Shown here in pieces: positions 48,989-60,245 of a stretch of DNA of 64,000 nucleotides. The notes below the pieces were generated by a model that saw only the letters and a list, made by a program, of their open reading frames with translations, did no database searches and was not told where the DNA came from. This DNA is from Drosophila miranda (taxonomy: Eukaryota; Arthropoda; Insecta; Diptera; Drosophilidae), in contig NC_046674.1 in NCBI RefSeq assembly GCF_003369915.1, forward strand, positions 1,054,001 through 1,118,000, in the 5' to 3' direction. Numbering within the stretch: the stretch's first letter is position 1; each line of letters starts with the position of its first letter. The position numbers and the translations under genes were made by a program.

Positions 48989-51900
48989 GGTGCCCGCACC
49001 AATGTGGGTGGTTATACGGCTGCACTTGAGCTGCCCCGGGGGCTGCGCGTCACTTCAGCTGTTGCCTTAGCCTACATAGAAAGTGGGCCAGAGCAGCACG
49101 TTGGAATTCCAATTCGGATTGGAATTGGTAAGTGTATATCCATCCAAAAAACATCAATCAGTCGCCAGCCAGCCAGTGTCGGCAAATGAAAAGAGAAATA
49201 GAAATAGAAACAGAAACAGAGGAGAGAAGAGAAGAACGTGAGGGAACGTTAGATAAGTGATAAGTTAATCATATTTCTGCTCTGTACAATCGGTTCTTCG
49301 AAATGTCAACACGTCAACCGCATCCCTCAAGCCTCTGCCCGAACGTAATTGCGTTTAAAAATAAATAAAAGCATGCGGGGAAGCAGCAGCCGCCCCCGGC
49401 AGCACTCCGCTCCTCTAGCCGCCAGGCCACAACAAAAGCAAAAGCAAAAGCAAAAGCTATTTGACATTAATTTTTATTTTCCTATTTTTAAAACCCTTAA
49501 TATAAGTATTTTACCGCTGACCGTTTGGCCGTCGATGTTTCTTTCTGGTCGCGCCTCCTCTTTGCTGTGCTTTTTCCTCAAGGGTTGCCAAGCACACATT
49601 GAAAATATCATTTATTACACATGATATGTAGAATATGCTAATAATAATGGTCAAGATATTCGTACCATATCATTTTTCATATTTCTGATCTATGGGTAGC
49701 CCCCAAGTTCTACTTTATCTGATTCATCATCGGGGAACGGGCAATTTTGTTCATGTGACGGACGTGGACGTTGTGTGTTCCTGGTTTCTACGGCCATACA
49801 ACAAAATTTACTATCTGTTCACGTTCCACTTTATACTTTATATCGGGAACTAGGAGAATGCGACGATAAAATGAGCCATAAAATGTGCAATGCGTATGGG
49901 ACAAGAGGCAGGGGCAGGGGCAGGGGCAACGGTAACGGCAACAACCACAACAACCATCAATCAATTATTGATAAGCAAAGTGTTACTTTCTGTCTAAACT
50001 TTTCTCTTATTTTCTGCCGAATGACTAATAAATATGTACATGTACATATATGGAGATATGGCCAGATAATGGGGCTGGGCAAGCTGTCTAAAATTGTAGC
50101 GCAATTCAAGTGAACCAGAAACACCGGACTAACGATGGCGGCGGGGGATTACAATTGATCGCTTTTCCAATTAGAAAAGCCACCCCCGAGGGCAAGCGTT
50201 TTTAGTGGGGCTCCAGATGTCGGTCAAACGCTCGTATGTATGCTCCATGCTTTGCCCATTTTGCATACAATATCTAATTTCCCGAGCTCCGCTCCGGTCC
50301 GGTTTGGTTCGGTCCGGTCCCGGCCCGTCCCGTCCCCTTCCGTTCGTATACACGCACTTCATTTTGGTTTGCGCGACCGGAAAACGTCCATTGTTCGGAA
50401 AGGGGTGGGGTGGGGATGGAATGGACAGTGGGGTGGGGTGGGGGGTTTAATTAGGTAAATGCACAGAGACAACAAAATTGTTGTGCCAATGAAATGGCTC
50501 ACTCAGGCATGAAAAACTGACCGAAGGTGCCTCTCCGCCCTGCCGCCGCACCCGCTTCTAACAGCCTGACCGCCCAACCACCCACTGCGAAAAACAAAAT
50601 ACCCCAAAAAAAAAGGAAAAACAGGCATGTTCAATACATAATTTTGCCCTACAAACGAGAAGAGAGCGACGCGACCCCCAAAAAAACCGAAGACGAAACG
50701 ACGACGATGTCGCACAGCAATAACAACAATGACAGTAACGCCCCCATAACACACACACACACACAAACAGACGTGAATACACACATGCATGGACACATAC
50801 ACACACACACACACACTTGAAAAGTAAACAAGTGTGTTGTGCCGCCAAAAGCACAGACAGCTTGGCTCAGCTTCAAGAGAGCGCACGGTAAGCTAGAGAT
50901 GGGAGGCATAGCGGCTGTCAATGTCACGATTTAATTGGACACAACCTACAAACAATCCCATCAAATGTATCCCTATTGTATTAAAACCAGATACAATGTG
51001 CTAGAGATGTGAAATGTTCGGCCTGTCAAAGTCCCGATTAATCTATCGCATCGTTCTGAAGATTAATCTAAAAATAAGCAGTCATTATTCACTGAAAAAC
51101 GAAAAGCTAAGTAGATAGATAGTCGTGTCGTTAACAAAAAGAAGTTGTACATTTTTAGTACGTACTTCCACAAGCCTACTAGCTAACTAGCATTTTGACA
51201 TGACTGCGCTTTCTTAAATGTCACTTTTAATAAACACTTTTAGCTGAAAATAAAAAAAAATTCTTCCACACATCACACTTTGTTTCAGACATCCGAAGAA
51301 CCAAACAATCGCCCATCTCTAGCTGCGCTTTTATTACGCGATGCAGTAGTTCTGGCCGTCTGCCGTCTGTGTCTGTGTGAGTGCAAACAAATTTGGTTGA
51401 AAAACTCTTGGCAAATGAAGTTTGTTTGCTGCCTCCACGGTTTTTTTGTGTGTGTGCAGTTCTATTATCACGTCTGCAATTAGACTTAAGTAACTGGGCC
51501 AAGTTGCAGCTTTTATCCAGATTTCCACGCTCCCACCCTTGGGAAGGGAAGAGAATTCGGGTTGTGGTTGGGGTGTAGGTAGATTTTTTAGGGGTTTATT
51601 GCTGTCTTTGCTTTGCTCAACTGATTCGTTGCCGTTTTGCCAGTTGCCCCAATTTCAATTGGTTACGTACGTACACGTACACGTACACATGAACACACAG
51701 ACGCACACACACTACGATATCTCTGAGAGATGAAAGCAACCCTGGTTGGGAGCTGCGCGAGTCCGAGAAAAAAGTAGGCCAAATAAGTCCGAATTTAAAA
51801 TATGATTTTGACAGGTGCAAGAGCTACGCACCGCACCGAAAATTCCGCACTAATAAACTAACCTTTTGTTTTCTTTTTGCGTATTGTTTTTTTTCCTACG

Positions 51901-52240
51901 TTGGTGCAACCGACACACGATGCACAGCACGAGGGGCAGACGAGATACGAAGGCGTACGAAGATGGACGAAACTTTCAGGTGCAAGTTTTCTTTTCGCGT
52001 TGGTATGTGTGTTACATTTCCGGGGGTGCTCTCACACACACCACCAAACACTCGCGAATCTGTGACGTAGATGGAATTGCTATGTGTGTTTTTCTTCTCT
52101 GCTATCCTGCTCCCTTTTTTTTGCAACAGCAGCGAAAATTCCTTTGCTTGGGGAAATCCCCTTTACTATTATGCGATGGCTATTTTCGTTATGAATTGAA
52201 AATTCGTTGCCTTTAATGCGCAGGATAATATCCCACCTTT
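48989..52240 (-). other. orb2 5' UTR / first-intron region
   Basis: Upstream of the orb2 ATG. An acceptor-like GCTCAAGTGCAG lies about 35 bp before the ATG, and a donor TTTCGAAAA|GTAAGTGC lies at about 52240, consistent with a large 5' intron. CA and GT microsatellites occur near 50750-50815. No coding frame is supported; the open frames here are low-complexity. Confidence 0.4.
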
Positions 52241-52690
52241 TAGCACTTACTTTTCGAAACACTGAAAACGAATTTACACACACGGACACAAACACGTTTC
52301 TCAAAAAAAATTTGGAAAAGCACTGTTAAATTTGTAAAAACTTTTAACTATTTACACTAGAATTTCAAGAAAAACTTCCAATTTTTATTTTTCCGAGCTG
52401 CTGCTCCGTCCGCTCGCCAGCGAGACGACTGAGATATTGAATTTTTCACTGCTGCCTGCCAGTTAGGTTTGTGTTTTCGTTGCCGTCGTCGTCGTCGTCG
52501 CCTACTTTTCCGACCGACACGCACGAGAAAAATCAATCATTTTCAGTTGTTTTGCTTGTTGTTGTTTCGAGCTTTTCCAACAACAACAAGCTGACAGCTG
52601 CTCTGGACGCTGCAGTGGCGACGGCGCAGTGTTGCCATGTAAGCGAACTGCTGCATTACAGCAATCGATACATCGATATTTTAAATGCCC
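52241..52690 (-). promoter_or_regulatory. Candidate orb2 promoter and noncoding first exon
   Basis: The minus strand has an Initiator-like TCAGTC with its A at about 52430, followed about 20 bp downstream by CGGACG (pause-button-like), and a first-exon donor at about 52240. Upstream, at 52663-52680, is ATCGATACATCGATA, two overlapping DREF/BEAF-32-type CGATA motifs. The start site is inferred from motifs only. Confidence 0.4.
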
Positions 52691-53740
52691 GCAATTGGTC
52701 CGTCCGCGAAGAAAATAAATAATAAGCTAATGTTGCAACAATAAAAAGCCACCAAAATAATGGTTTACAATTGCAAAATTACTTAGATGTCTTAATTATA
52801 AATTACTTGGTTATCTGGCAACCCCACAGCTGTTTGTCGTTGCTGCAACAGCAAAATAAATGCAGGCAAAGAACACAAGCAAGCGAATTGAATTATATAA
52901 AACTGAACTACTTACAATATCAACAAAGCAGCTACGTCTCGCAATGGTTTAATGGTACTTTTGTTTATATCAGCCACCAGCAGCTTTTTTGGACACCCGC
53001 ACACACACTCGCGCTGCGAAACAAACCGAAAACCTATTGCTATTTGCTATTATCTTTTCACGAATTTTTATTGGTTTTTTCTTTTTATTCGAAAAAGAGC
53101 ACCCACAATATATACGCGCACCCAAAGTCTGTTTCCCCAAAGTGTGGTTTTGTTAAAGATTTTACTAAAATATGTACATTTTTAATTAAGCGAGAACGAG
53201 AACAGACGACAAATTCTGAGCACATCCGATGTTGCTGTTCCACAAAACAAAAACGAACAGGTGTGCTTTTTTCTATCGAAACTTGTATGCCCTTTCCGAT
53301 GATCCATGTACTGCGTGGAGCAGTTTCACCATAAATTGATGGATAAAATTTCAGCAATTGTGTGATTTTTCTTTACATTCATATTTTGCTGAAGATTCTA
53401 TATCATTTAAACATATAGAAGCACGATTTCGACATGCCTATTGCTTATATATATGTACTCTCCAATACTCTACCATGAATTCGAACTAGTTCGATAAGTG
53501 GCACAGCTGACTAAGCCGACTACGATTGTAAGTCTGAAGGGCAGCGCGCGTCATTTCAAACAGCTTTAGCGTTTGCTTGGAAAACTGTGCTGTCATTGTA
53601 TAAAATATTTGTGAAAACAATGCCTAGCCCAATCTCGTGAGCATTTGATGATGATTATGCTTGGGTTATACCCAAGAACACTCTATTGCGATTTCACTCG
53701 CTCTCTCTCTTCTTCTTTCGTTATATTCGCCTCTCTGGGA
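52691..53740. other. Intergenic spacer between orb2 and GNBP3
   Basis: AT-rich. A 187-codon plus-strand open frame starts near 52771, but it lacks recognisable motifs, has a composition matching the flanking AT-rich DNA and has no splice or promoter support. No gene is called. Confidence 0.4.
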
Positions 53741-53863
53741 GCACTTAATCTCTTCCCACACACATTTATAAGTAGTGCTTAGTGCTTAAAATAAAGACCG
53801 GTTTCTTGATAAGTCAGACTTGTCTGCTGACTGCTCATCTCAGTTTAGAACTTGAGTTCCAGA
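53741..53863 (+). promoter_or_regulatory. GNBP3 promoter region
   Basis: A TATA-like TTTATAAG lies at 53765-53772. A GATA-type TGATAA lies at about 53807, as is common in fat-body immune genes. TCAGACTT (about 53814) and TCAGTTTAG (about 53839) are possible Initiators. A clear NF-kappaB site was not identified. Confidence 0.4.
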
Positions 53864-55354
53864 ATGTCGGATGCATCTCGCTGTATTGTCTGGAGCTTCT
53901 GTCTCCTCGCGCTCCTCCTTTGTGTGCAAGTGCAAAGCTATGAAGTACCAAAGGCCAAGATCGAGGTATTCTATCCCAAGGGATTTGAGGTTTCCATACC
54001 CCACGAGGAGGGGATCACACTGTTCGCCTTCCACGGCAAACTGAACGAGGAGATGGAAGGCTTGGAGGCGGGCACCTGGGCCCGTGATATTGTCAAGATG
54101 AAAAACGGCCGCTGGACCTTCAGAGACCGATTGGCGGTGCTCAAGCCAGGCGACACCCTGTACTACTGGACATACGTTATCTACAATGGCCTGGGTTATC
54201 GCGAAGACGATGGCACTTTTGTTGTCGATGCTTACAGCGGGAATGGCACTGTCGCAGTGACTACACCCAGATCTCCGGTAGCACCGGTCTCAACCACGCC
54301 CTGGAGTTGGCCATCGGACCCGGATATTGACATCCGAACCGGTTGCGACCAACCGAAGACTCAGGTGAACGGCGGACCCTCTCGCTGCGCCGGACAGTTG
54401 GTGTTCGTGGACGAGTTCAGTGCTGCAAAATTGGACACCAGCAAGTGGCTAGCGGAGCGCCGCTTCTCCGGATCGCCCGACTACGAGTTTAATGTCTACG
54501 TGGATGATACCCCCAACACGCTGCGCCTCCACAACGGCCATGTGGTACTGACGACAACCTCCACGAAGCGCCAGTTCCACAAGAATTTGGATGCCAAGCT
54601 GGATCTGGGTAGCGGCTGCACGGGTGCCGCCAATACTCCAAGCGACTGTGTTCGTGATGGCAGGCAGAGGAACGATCGACTGCCACCTATGGTGACGGCT
54701 CAGTTCTCTACCAGGCAGAGTTTCTCCTTCAAATACGGACGAGTGGATGTTCGTGCTAAGATGCCGCGGGCCGAGTGGCTCACTCCCCAGCTCTGGCTTC
54801 AGCCCAAGAATCAGGAGTACGGAGATGACTATCAGTCGGGACAGATTCGCATTGCTTACACTCGGCCAGCCAATGGCAAAATTGATCTGTACACGGGGGC
54901 CCTGCTCAATGCCGAAGAGCCACTCCGATCGGCCAAAGTCTGCCATAAAGTGGGCGGCAATGATAGCTCCGATGACTGGAGCGATAGCTTCCACAACTAC
55001 ACCCTGGAGTGGACGCCGCGGGAGCTCAAGTGGCTGGTCGATGGAAAGGAGATTTGTCGCCAGGGCAGCGAAAGCGGGGCGTTTAGCGAGACGACTGTGA
55101 ATGGGATGCGATTGCCCAATTCCCAAAAACTGGAGGAGGGCACTGGCCTGGCGCCCTTCGATCAGGAGTTTTATATAACCTTTGGCCTAGCAGTGGGAGG
55201 ATTTAACGAGTACTTCTACGACACACTGAAGCCGTGGCATGAACGGGAGCCTCGGGCCATGACGGATTTCTGGAAACACCAGAAACCGATGCTCGACCAA
55301 TGGTTGGATGACGCCCATCTATCAATTGACTATGTAAAAGTGTATGCTCTGTAA
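53864..55354 (+). CDS. GNBP3: GNBP3-type beta-1,3-glucan recognition protein
   Basis: Secreted haemolymph pattern-recognition receptor for fungal beta-1,3-glucan; GNBP3 feeds into the Toll pathway. Single exon of 496 aa. The start is the ATG at 53864, followed by a clear signal peptide ([18 protein letters not shown]). Residues about 27-125 are the N-terminal CBM39-type glucan-binding domain ([41 protein letters not shown]). A Pro/Thr-rich linker follows, then a GH16-like domain from about residue 170 to the end. The beta-glucanase catalytic ExDxxE signature is absent at the expected place (SGQIRIAY), as in non-enzymatic GNBPs. The choice of GNBP3 over GNBP1/2 rests on length and on orb2 and mRpL12 lying beside it, which I recall as the 66E neighbourhood in D. 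melanogaster. Confidence 0.9.
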   Translation: MSDASRCIVWSFCLLALLLCVQVQSYEVPKAKIEVFYPKGFEVSIPHEEGITLFAFHGKLNEEMEGLEAGTWARDIVKMKNGRWTFRDRLAVLKPGDTLYYWTYVIYNGLGYREDDGTFVVDAYSGNGTVAVTTPRSPVAPVSTTPWSWPSDPDIDIRTGCDQPKTQVNGGPSRCAGQLVFVDEFSAAKLDTSKWLAERRFSGSPDYEFNVYVDDTPNTLRLHNGHVVLTTTSTKRQFHKNLDAKLDLGSGCTGAANTPSDCVRDGRQRNDRLPPMVTAQFSTRQSFSFKYGRVDVRAKMPRAEWLTPQLWLQPKNQEYGDDYQSGQIRIAYTRPANGKIDLYTGALLNAEEPLRSAKVCHKVGGNDSSDDWSDSFHNYTLEWTPRELKWLVDGKEICRQGSESGAFSETTVNGMRLPNSQKLEEGTGLAPFDQEFYITFGLAVGGFNEYFYDTLKPWHEREPRAMTDFWKHQKPMLDQWLDDAHLSIDYVKVYAL

Positions 55355-56751
55355 ACTGCTAACTGCATATAAAAGAATGAAATTAAGATTTTCAATTTCG
55401 CGCTAAGTCTTACAGCACCATGCAGATGTCTCTGCTTTCGAGCACTGGTAATGTTAAGATACCCTATCGACTGTTCACGATCCTGTCTGCTCCAATAACC
55501 TTTGACCTTTTTTGTTTAACCCTTATTTTATAAGCAATCCAGTAAATCAAATATTTTGAAAATTAAACGGTATATTTTATTGGGATTGGCTCTCTTTAGG
55601 TGGGATTTGCTCTCTTTTTCGTTGGGGAAAAGAGAGAAACTCTTTTTCGGAAGGATTTTCATCGCAAGAATATATTTTTTCATCTCTCACTTACGTTTTA
55701 TTCCGCTGGAACATTCAATTTGTATAGATCCATGTGCCGAGAAACAAGCTGCAACAAAATCAAAAAAACAATCAATGAATGTACCTAAGATTTAAAATAA
55801 CCATTTTTGTGGTGGTAATTTAACATAATATAAATGGGAGCGGAATGAGCAACCCTAGGGAAGGAGATAGATACATATTATAGATTTGGGGAAATGTTTT
55901 TCATCGTTCCAATGGAACTTTTTTTTAAGCTATCTCAACAAATTGTTGCAGTTAGTGGTCTTCTTATAGAGAGCCAACCATAATCGCGCCATATCGAGAT
56001 CGGTATCGAGATATATACATATACAGAAAACAAATCAAACGCATGAATATGTCATAAAAATGTCAATCTGCGAAAAAGACATTATTAATGAAATGTCAAG
56101 GCAGCTTGGAAAACAGAATTTTAATATTAATAGGGTGTAAAAATGTCCATGCCTCCGGTTGACAAGCAACAAGTATTCAAATACCAACAACATTCCTACT
56201 CACTTACTTTACATTTCAAACAGACACAAAACAATAAAGAGAGTACTTAAAATTAGTTAACCTTGCAGAAAATTGATTCATCAATTGGATAAAATTATGT
56301 GATGAGGTCTGAGAATCCTAGCTAACTAATAATATTAAACTGAATATTAAAGTCGAGAAATATGGACACAGAACGAGTAACCCATTGGCGACCGGCGGGT
56401 GTTTTAATACCCTCCACGAAAATTTGGAATCTATCTTGAAGAATTTAGGCGCAGTTCGGGTAAGAGACATTGTATTAATTTTTTTTGTAAGTCAAGAGGA
56501 AGTATGGATCTACAAGGAGAGAAAAAGAAATATATTCCGCTGTTGAACTCAAGCTGTTCACCTGTTTAAAAATGGGGGCTTAAGTGGGCTTAGTTCGTTC
56601 ATAACTTTATGGTATATCGATAAATCGTGCTCACATAACCTGCTCCGGCCACCACAAATTTTTGTCAAAAAACACAAGTAAATGAAAACTAATTGTAATT
56701 TTTTGAGTTGGTTACTTAAACATTCTCTACTCCGGCACAGATATAATCAAA
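55355..56751. other. Intergenic spacer, GNBP3 to mRpL12
   Basis: AT-rich noncoding DNA that would include the GNBP3 3' UTR and the mRpL12 promoter and 5' UTR. No further gene is supported on either strand. Confidence 0.45.
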
Positions 56752-57297
56752 ATGCAGATCTCACGTCTCGCCCTGCGCCAAGTCACACGCCACATTCTAC
56801 TACACCGTATGTACAGCTCAGCGGCCCCGGCAGCGGCTGTTTCAGGAGCTGAAAAACTGGTGCCGCCAGCTCCAGAGGGGGCTGCTAAGCCACCCAATCC
56901 CAAGTTGGACAGCATTGTCAACAACATTGCTGCTCTCAATCTGCTGGAGGTCTCCGAGCTGAGCACCCTGTTGAAACAGAAACTGAACCTGCCAGAGACT
57001 GCCTTCGCCCCACAGATCGCGGCGGGACCGGCACGTGCAGCCGCCGAGGACGAGGAAGAAGCGGCGCCCAAGAAGGTCCAGACATCCTTCACCGTGAAGC
57101 TGGTCAAGTTTGATGACAAGCAGAAGGTGGCGCTCATTAAGGAGGTGAAAAATCTGCTAGAGGGCATGAACCTGGTGCAGGCCAAGAAGTTTGTGGAAAG
57201 CGCTCCCACCGTTGTGAAGCAGGACATACCAAAGGAAGAGGCCGAGAAGCTCAAGGAGGCTCTGTCCAAGGCTGGGGCCATTGTTGAAATTGAATAG
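56752..57297 (+). CDS. mRpL12: Mitochondrial large ribosomal subunit protein bL12m
   Basis: Nuclear-encoded L7/L12 stalk protein of the mitochondrial ribosome, which recruits translation factors. Intronless, 181 aa. The N-terminus (MQISRLALRQVTRHILLHRMYSS) is a basic, amphipathic mitochondrial targeting sequence. Residues about 50-85 match the L12 dimerisation domain (LDSIVNNIAALNLLEVSELS), followed by an acidic/Ala hinge. The C-terminal domain (SFTVKLVKFDDKQKVALIKE through KEALSKAGAIVEIE) is the conserved factor-binding fold. An ATTAAA signal at 57351-57356 lies about 55 bp after the stop. Compact and complete; no oddities. Confidence 0.95.
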   Translation: MQISRLALRQVTRHILLHRMYSSAAPAAAVSGAEKLVPPAPEGAAKPPNPKLDSIVNNIAALNLLEVSELSTLLKQKLNLPETAFAPQIAAGPARAAAEDEEEAAPKKVQTSFTVKLVKFDDKQKVALIKEVKNLLEGMNLVQAKKFVESAPTVVKQDIPKEEAEKLKEALSKAGAIVEIE

Positions 57298-58280
57298 TCC
57301 GGCGGGCATTTGCTTTTTCTATTGTGCGTTTAGCTGCTAGTTATTGTTTTATTAAAAGCCAGGCAAGGCAACATTTGCTGTAAACTTAACAGAGTGTGAA
57401 AATGTTCAACGGTCGCCAACTTTCTACGGAAAGTTCTTCGCCCTGGAAACAGTCGAGCGTCAATCCACTTTTACCTTCCTTTTCAGATTAAATTAAACAT
57501 TAATTAGCTGCCAGATAGTCTTTGATTAGTGAGAATCTGCTAATTGAAGTCGTGCGTACCGCGTTCTAGTAAATGCAGCAGCAATCGCAAAACTTACACG
57601 CGCCCACAGCATTGTCCACACCATTGAATATTACCGTTACATCATCTGCAAGCGATTTTCGATTGTCTGACGCCTCGCCATCATCTGTTATTTATAGCAA
57701 TAAATTAAAATCGAGCGGAAAAAACGGTACTAGACATGCGATTACAAACGCTATAGAGAGGAAAATAGCGAGCACTTTCTATTACCAGGCTGGAGGAATG
57801 GTATCATGCGGCGCCACACGCGTGCTGGAAGCCAAGCATTTCTATCACTTTCCTCGCCCAGTTATTTGTTTGGTGTCGTTAAAATAATACGCGTAAAATC
57901 GAATAAGAAATAATATCAACATACCGAAGAGATGGTCGATGGACTTCCTATGCGTGAGTGCTCCACATTCTCTCCTATTCCGACGAAATAAGCTTCACAC
58001 GATCTTCGGTCAGGAGCGGACTGGAACTACGGAAGCGTGGCTCCCCAGCACTTGGGTAAAAAGAACATTCTGCAAAATAATTTCCATGACTGAAACTTTC
58101 AAACTTTCAAAGGGAATGCAAGGCCCACGACCGGCCCTGGAGAAGATGCTCGGCATTAGCATGAAACGCCGCCTCGTCGGGTTCTCTCAATTAGCACCTG
58201 GATCTGCGCCACAGTATGCCCCCAAAACTTTGGCCTGCCTCAGTTCAGTCTTCGTTGTAAAACACCCGCGTTTGGACGTG
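57298..58280. other. Intergenic spacer, mRpL12 to CUB gene
   Basis: Holds the mRpL12 3' UTR. Two plus-strand ATG-initiated open frames (57573-57887, 104 codons; 57939-58307, 122 codons) show no recognisable motif, signal peptide or splice support, and the second runs into the TATA box of the next gene. They are not called. Confidence 0.4.
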
Positions 58281-58369
58281 CCTTCGATCGGCCTATATAT
58301 CATATAAATCCGCTTCACTGCCAGAACTACGAGCGAAAACCGAAAGTGAATTGCTTATCCAGCCTGGTC
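58281..58369 (+). promoter_or_regulatory. TATA promoter of the CUB-domain gene
   Basis: TATATAT at 58294-58300 places the start site near 58325, giving a short 5' UTR of about 45 bp before the ATG at 58370. A second AT-rich TATAAA follows at about 58304. Confidence 0.5.
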
Positions 58370-60066
58370 ATGTCTGCAGCCTCCACACACTCCTCGCGCC
58401 TCTTGGCCATCGTGGCCATCTTATTCAGCAGCTACACTCTCGGCATCTACAGTGCGGCACGCGCAAGCATCCAAGTGCAGCAGCTGGAACCGACAGTCCA
58501 AGAGTCACTTGCCACCCAAAATGACAGTCTGAACCTGCAGGCAGGGACGAACTCCAGTCTGGCACGCAGTGACTCACGACATGCTCGCTGTAAGTGCGCT
58601 GATCGATCGATCTCTCTCTGGAAAACTGTCATTGGGTGATGTTTGAGATCTCCCCATGCACTGATGAGTGCTGGTGGTTTGTTTTGTCGTAGACGTGGTC
58701 GCTGTATGTGGGTCACGCCTCAATTATCACCTGAGGCGGGATTCTTTAGTCTTAGCTATGCCCTCCAACCGTCAGTGGGTCCACCCGGTAACGTTTCCGA
58801 TTCCAATGCACCTTTTGCTCGATCTACGATGGGAAGATCCGATTATCTTTAAGCAGGTTGCGTTACAAAAGGGCTTCATCAAGCAATGCGATTGGGAAAC
58901 AAAGAGTAATCAAATTGCCACTATCTTCAATGTAATCCTACAAGCACGTTCGATCCTCATCTCTTTTCAGGGTTTCCATTTTACACAATCGGTCGCTTCT
59001 CCAACGACATTTGCACGGGAAACAATCTGCTCCTGGGCACATGCGTGATTGCTGGCGAATGCACGGACAATAGTGGAGTGGCCGCCGGCAGTTGCTCCAC
59101 CATTACCACCCAGGCAATATGCTGTATTTGTAAGTAATCCCATAGAATACCCTTCCCTTCATTGGTTCTATAATATTGAATGTTTTTATAGATCAAAGGA
59201 CATGTGGAGCGAGCACCACGTACAACAATACTTACTTCTACAACAGCAACTATCCGGCGCCGTATGCCGGAGGCGGACGCTGCTCTATTGTGGTGACACC
59301 ACCGGATTCATCAATCTGTCAGTTGCGAGTTGACTTTCTGGCCCTGTCGCTGGCTCCGCCCACGGGTGATGGATTATGCAGCACAGATGCGTTGACCATT
59401 ACAGGCGGGGCCTCGCAGGTGCCCAGCATTTGCGGCGAGAACTCTGGCCAGCATGTCTATGTGGACTTCAATGGCGTCAATCCCATTACCATATCGGTGG
59501 CCACTTCCGCGAGCTACACCTTCAATCGCCAATGGCAGTTGCAGATCCGAATGCTTAGCTGTTCGTCGGCTACGTTGGCGCCGTCCGGTTGCCTACAGTA
59601 CTATATGCCCACCAGTGGCACGTTCTCCAGCTTCAATTACGTGTCCGCTGCCTCCTCCGCCCTCAACTCGATTGGGGTGCAGGGCTCGCGGCAGTTGGCG
59701 AACACCAAATACGGCATTTGTATACGCAAGGCGGCCGGCATCTGCTCCATCACCTACAGCCAGGTCAGCTCCGACACATACTCGTTTACGCTGACCAACG
59801 ATGTGGGAGCTGTGGATCCCGCACTGCTGGCCACGTCCTCGGTACAGAGCCAAGACTGCACCACCGACTATATTGTCATTCCCGCTCCCACGCAGAGCAG
59901 CAGTTCATTAGCCAGCGACCGATTCTGCGGCCTGGGCCTGGTGTCCACGACTACTTCGGCGAAGCCTTTTGTCGTCTACACGGTAACCGATGGAAATGAG
60001 GATATGGACATATCGAATCGCGGCTTCTACTTGTCCTATTCACAAAATGCATGTCCAATTCTATAG
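58370..60066 (+). CDS. Secreted CUB-domain protein, insect type
   Basis: Function unknown; a secreted, Cys-rich protein with a CUB-like module. Exons: 58370-58589, 58971-59129, 59192-60066, giving 417 aa. Junctions are CGCT|GTAAGT, TTTTCAG|GG, TATTT|GTAAGT and TTTATAG|AT. Residues 1 to about 33 are a signal peptide (LLAIVAILFSSYTLGIYSA). Exon 2 encodes a compact Cys-rich segment (NDICTGNNLLLGTCVIAGEC ... GSC ... ICC). Exon 3 begins with a CUB pattern: RTCGAST..NTYFYNSNYPAPY, CSIVVTPPDSSICQLRVDF and FNRQWQLQIRML. The remaining 200 residues contain further Cys pairs and may form a second divergent CUB-like unit. A TATA promoter suggests regulated, tissue-specific expression. Domain call is firm; gene identity was not recognised. 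Confidence 0.85.
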
Positions 60067-60245
60067 TCCACCGGTCCAAATTAATAATATATAAAAATGA
60101 TCACACGAAAAGACTCGATTTGCTGGGAAGAAGAGTTGCTGGTAGGAATATCACCTCTCGTTGAAAGAAATTCAAATGTGAAATTTACATTTTAATGGTC
60201 TATCAAACAATAACAACAGTCATTATCTATACTTATTCATCGAGA

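Noticed and set aside
51121..51150. ATGTAC-containing minus-strand sequence (MYNFF) as the Orb2A start exon
   Set aside because: It resembles the Orb2A start only in three residues, lacks a phase-2 donor at the right distance and lies upstream of the long-isoform start.
52771..53334. 187-codon plus-strand open frame upstream of GNBP3
   Set aside because: AT-driven composition, no recognisable motif and no transcript signals.
53852..53863. Upstream TTG start for GNBP3
   Set aside because: The in-frame ATG at 53864 is immediately followed by a good signal peptide; a non-AUG start is not needed.
57573..58307. Two ATG-initiated open frames of 104 and 122 codons
   Set aside because: No homology recognised, no signals, and the second overlaps the TATA box of the CUB gene.
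58346..58369. Upstream GTG start for the CUB protein
   Set aside because: The ATG at 58370 fits the signal peptide and the TATA position.
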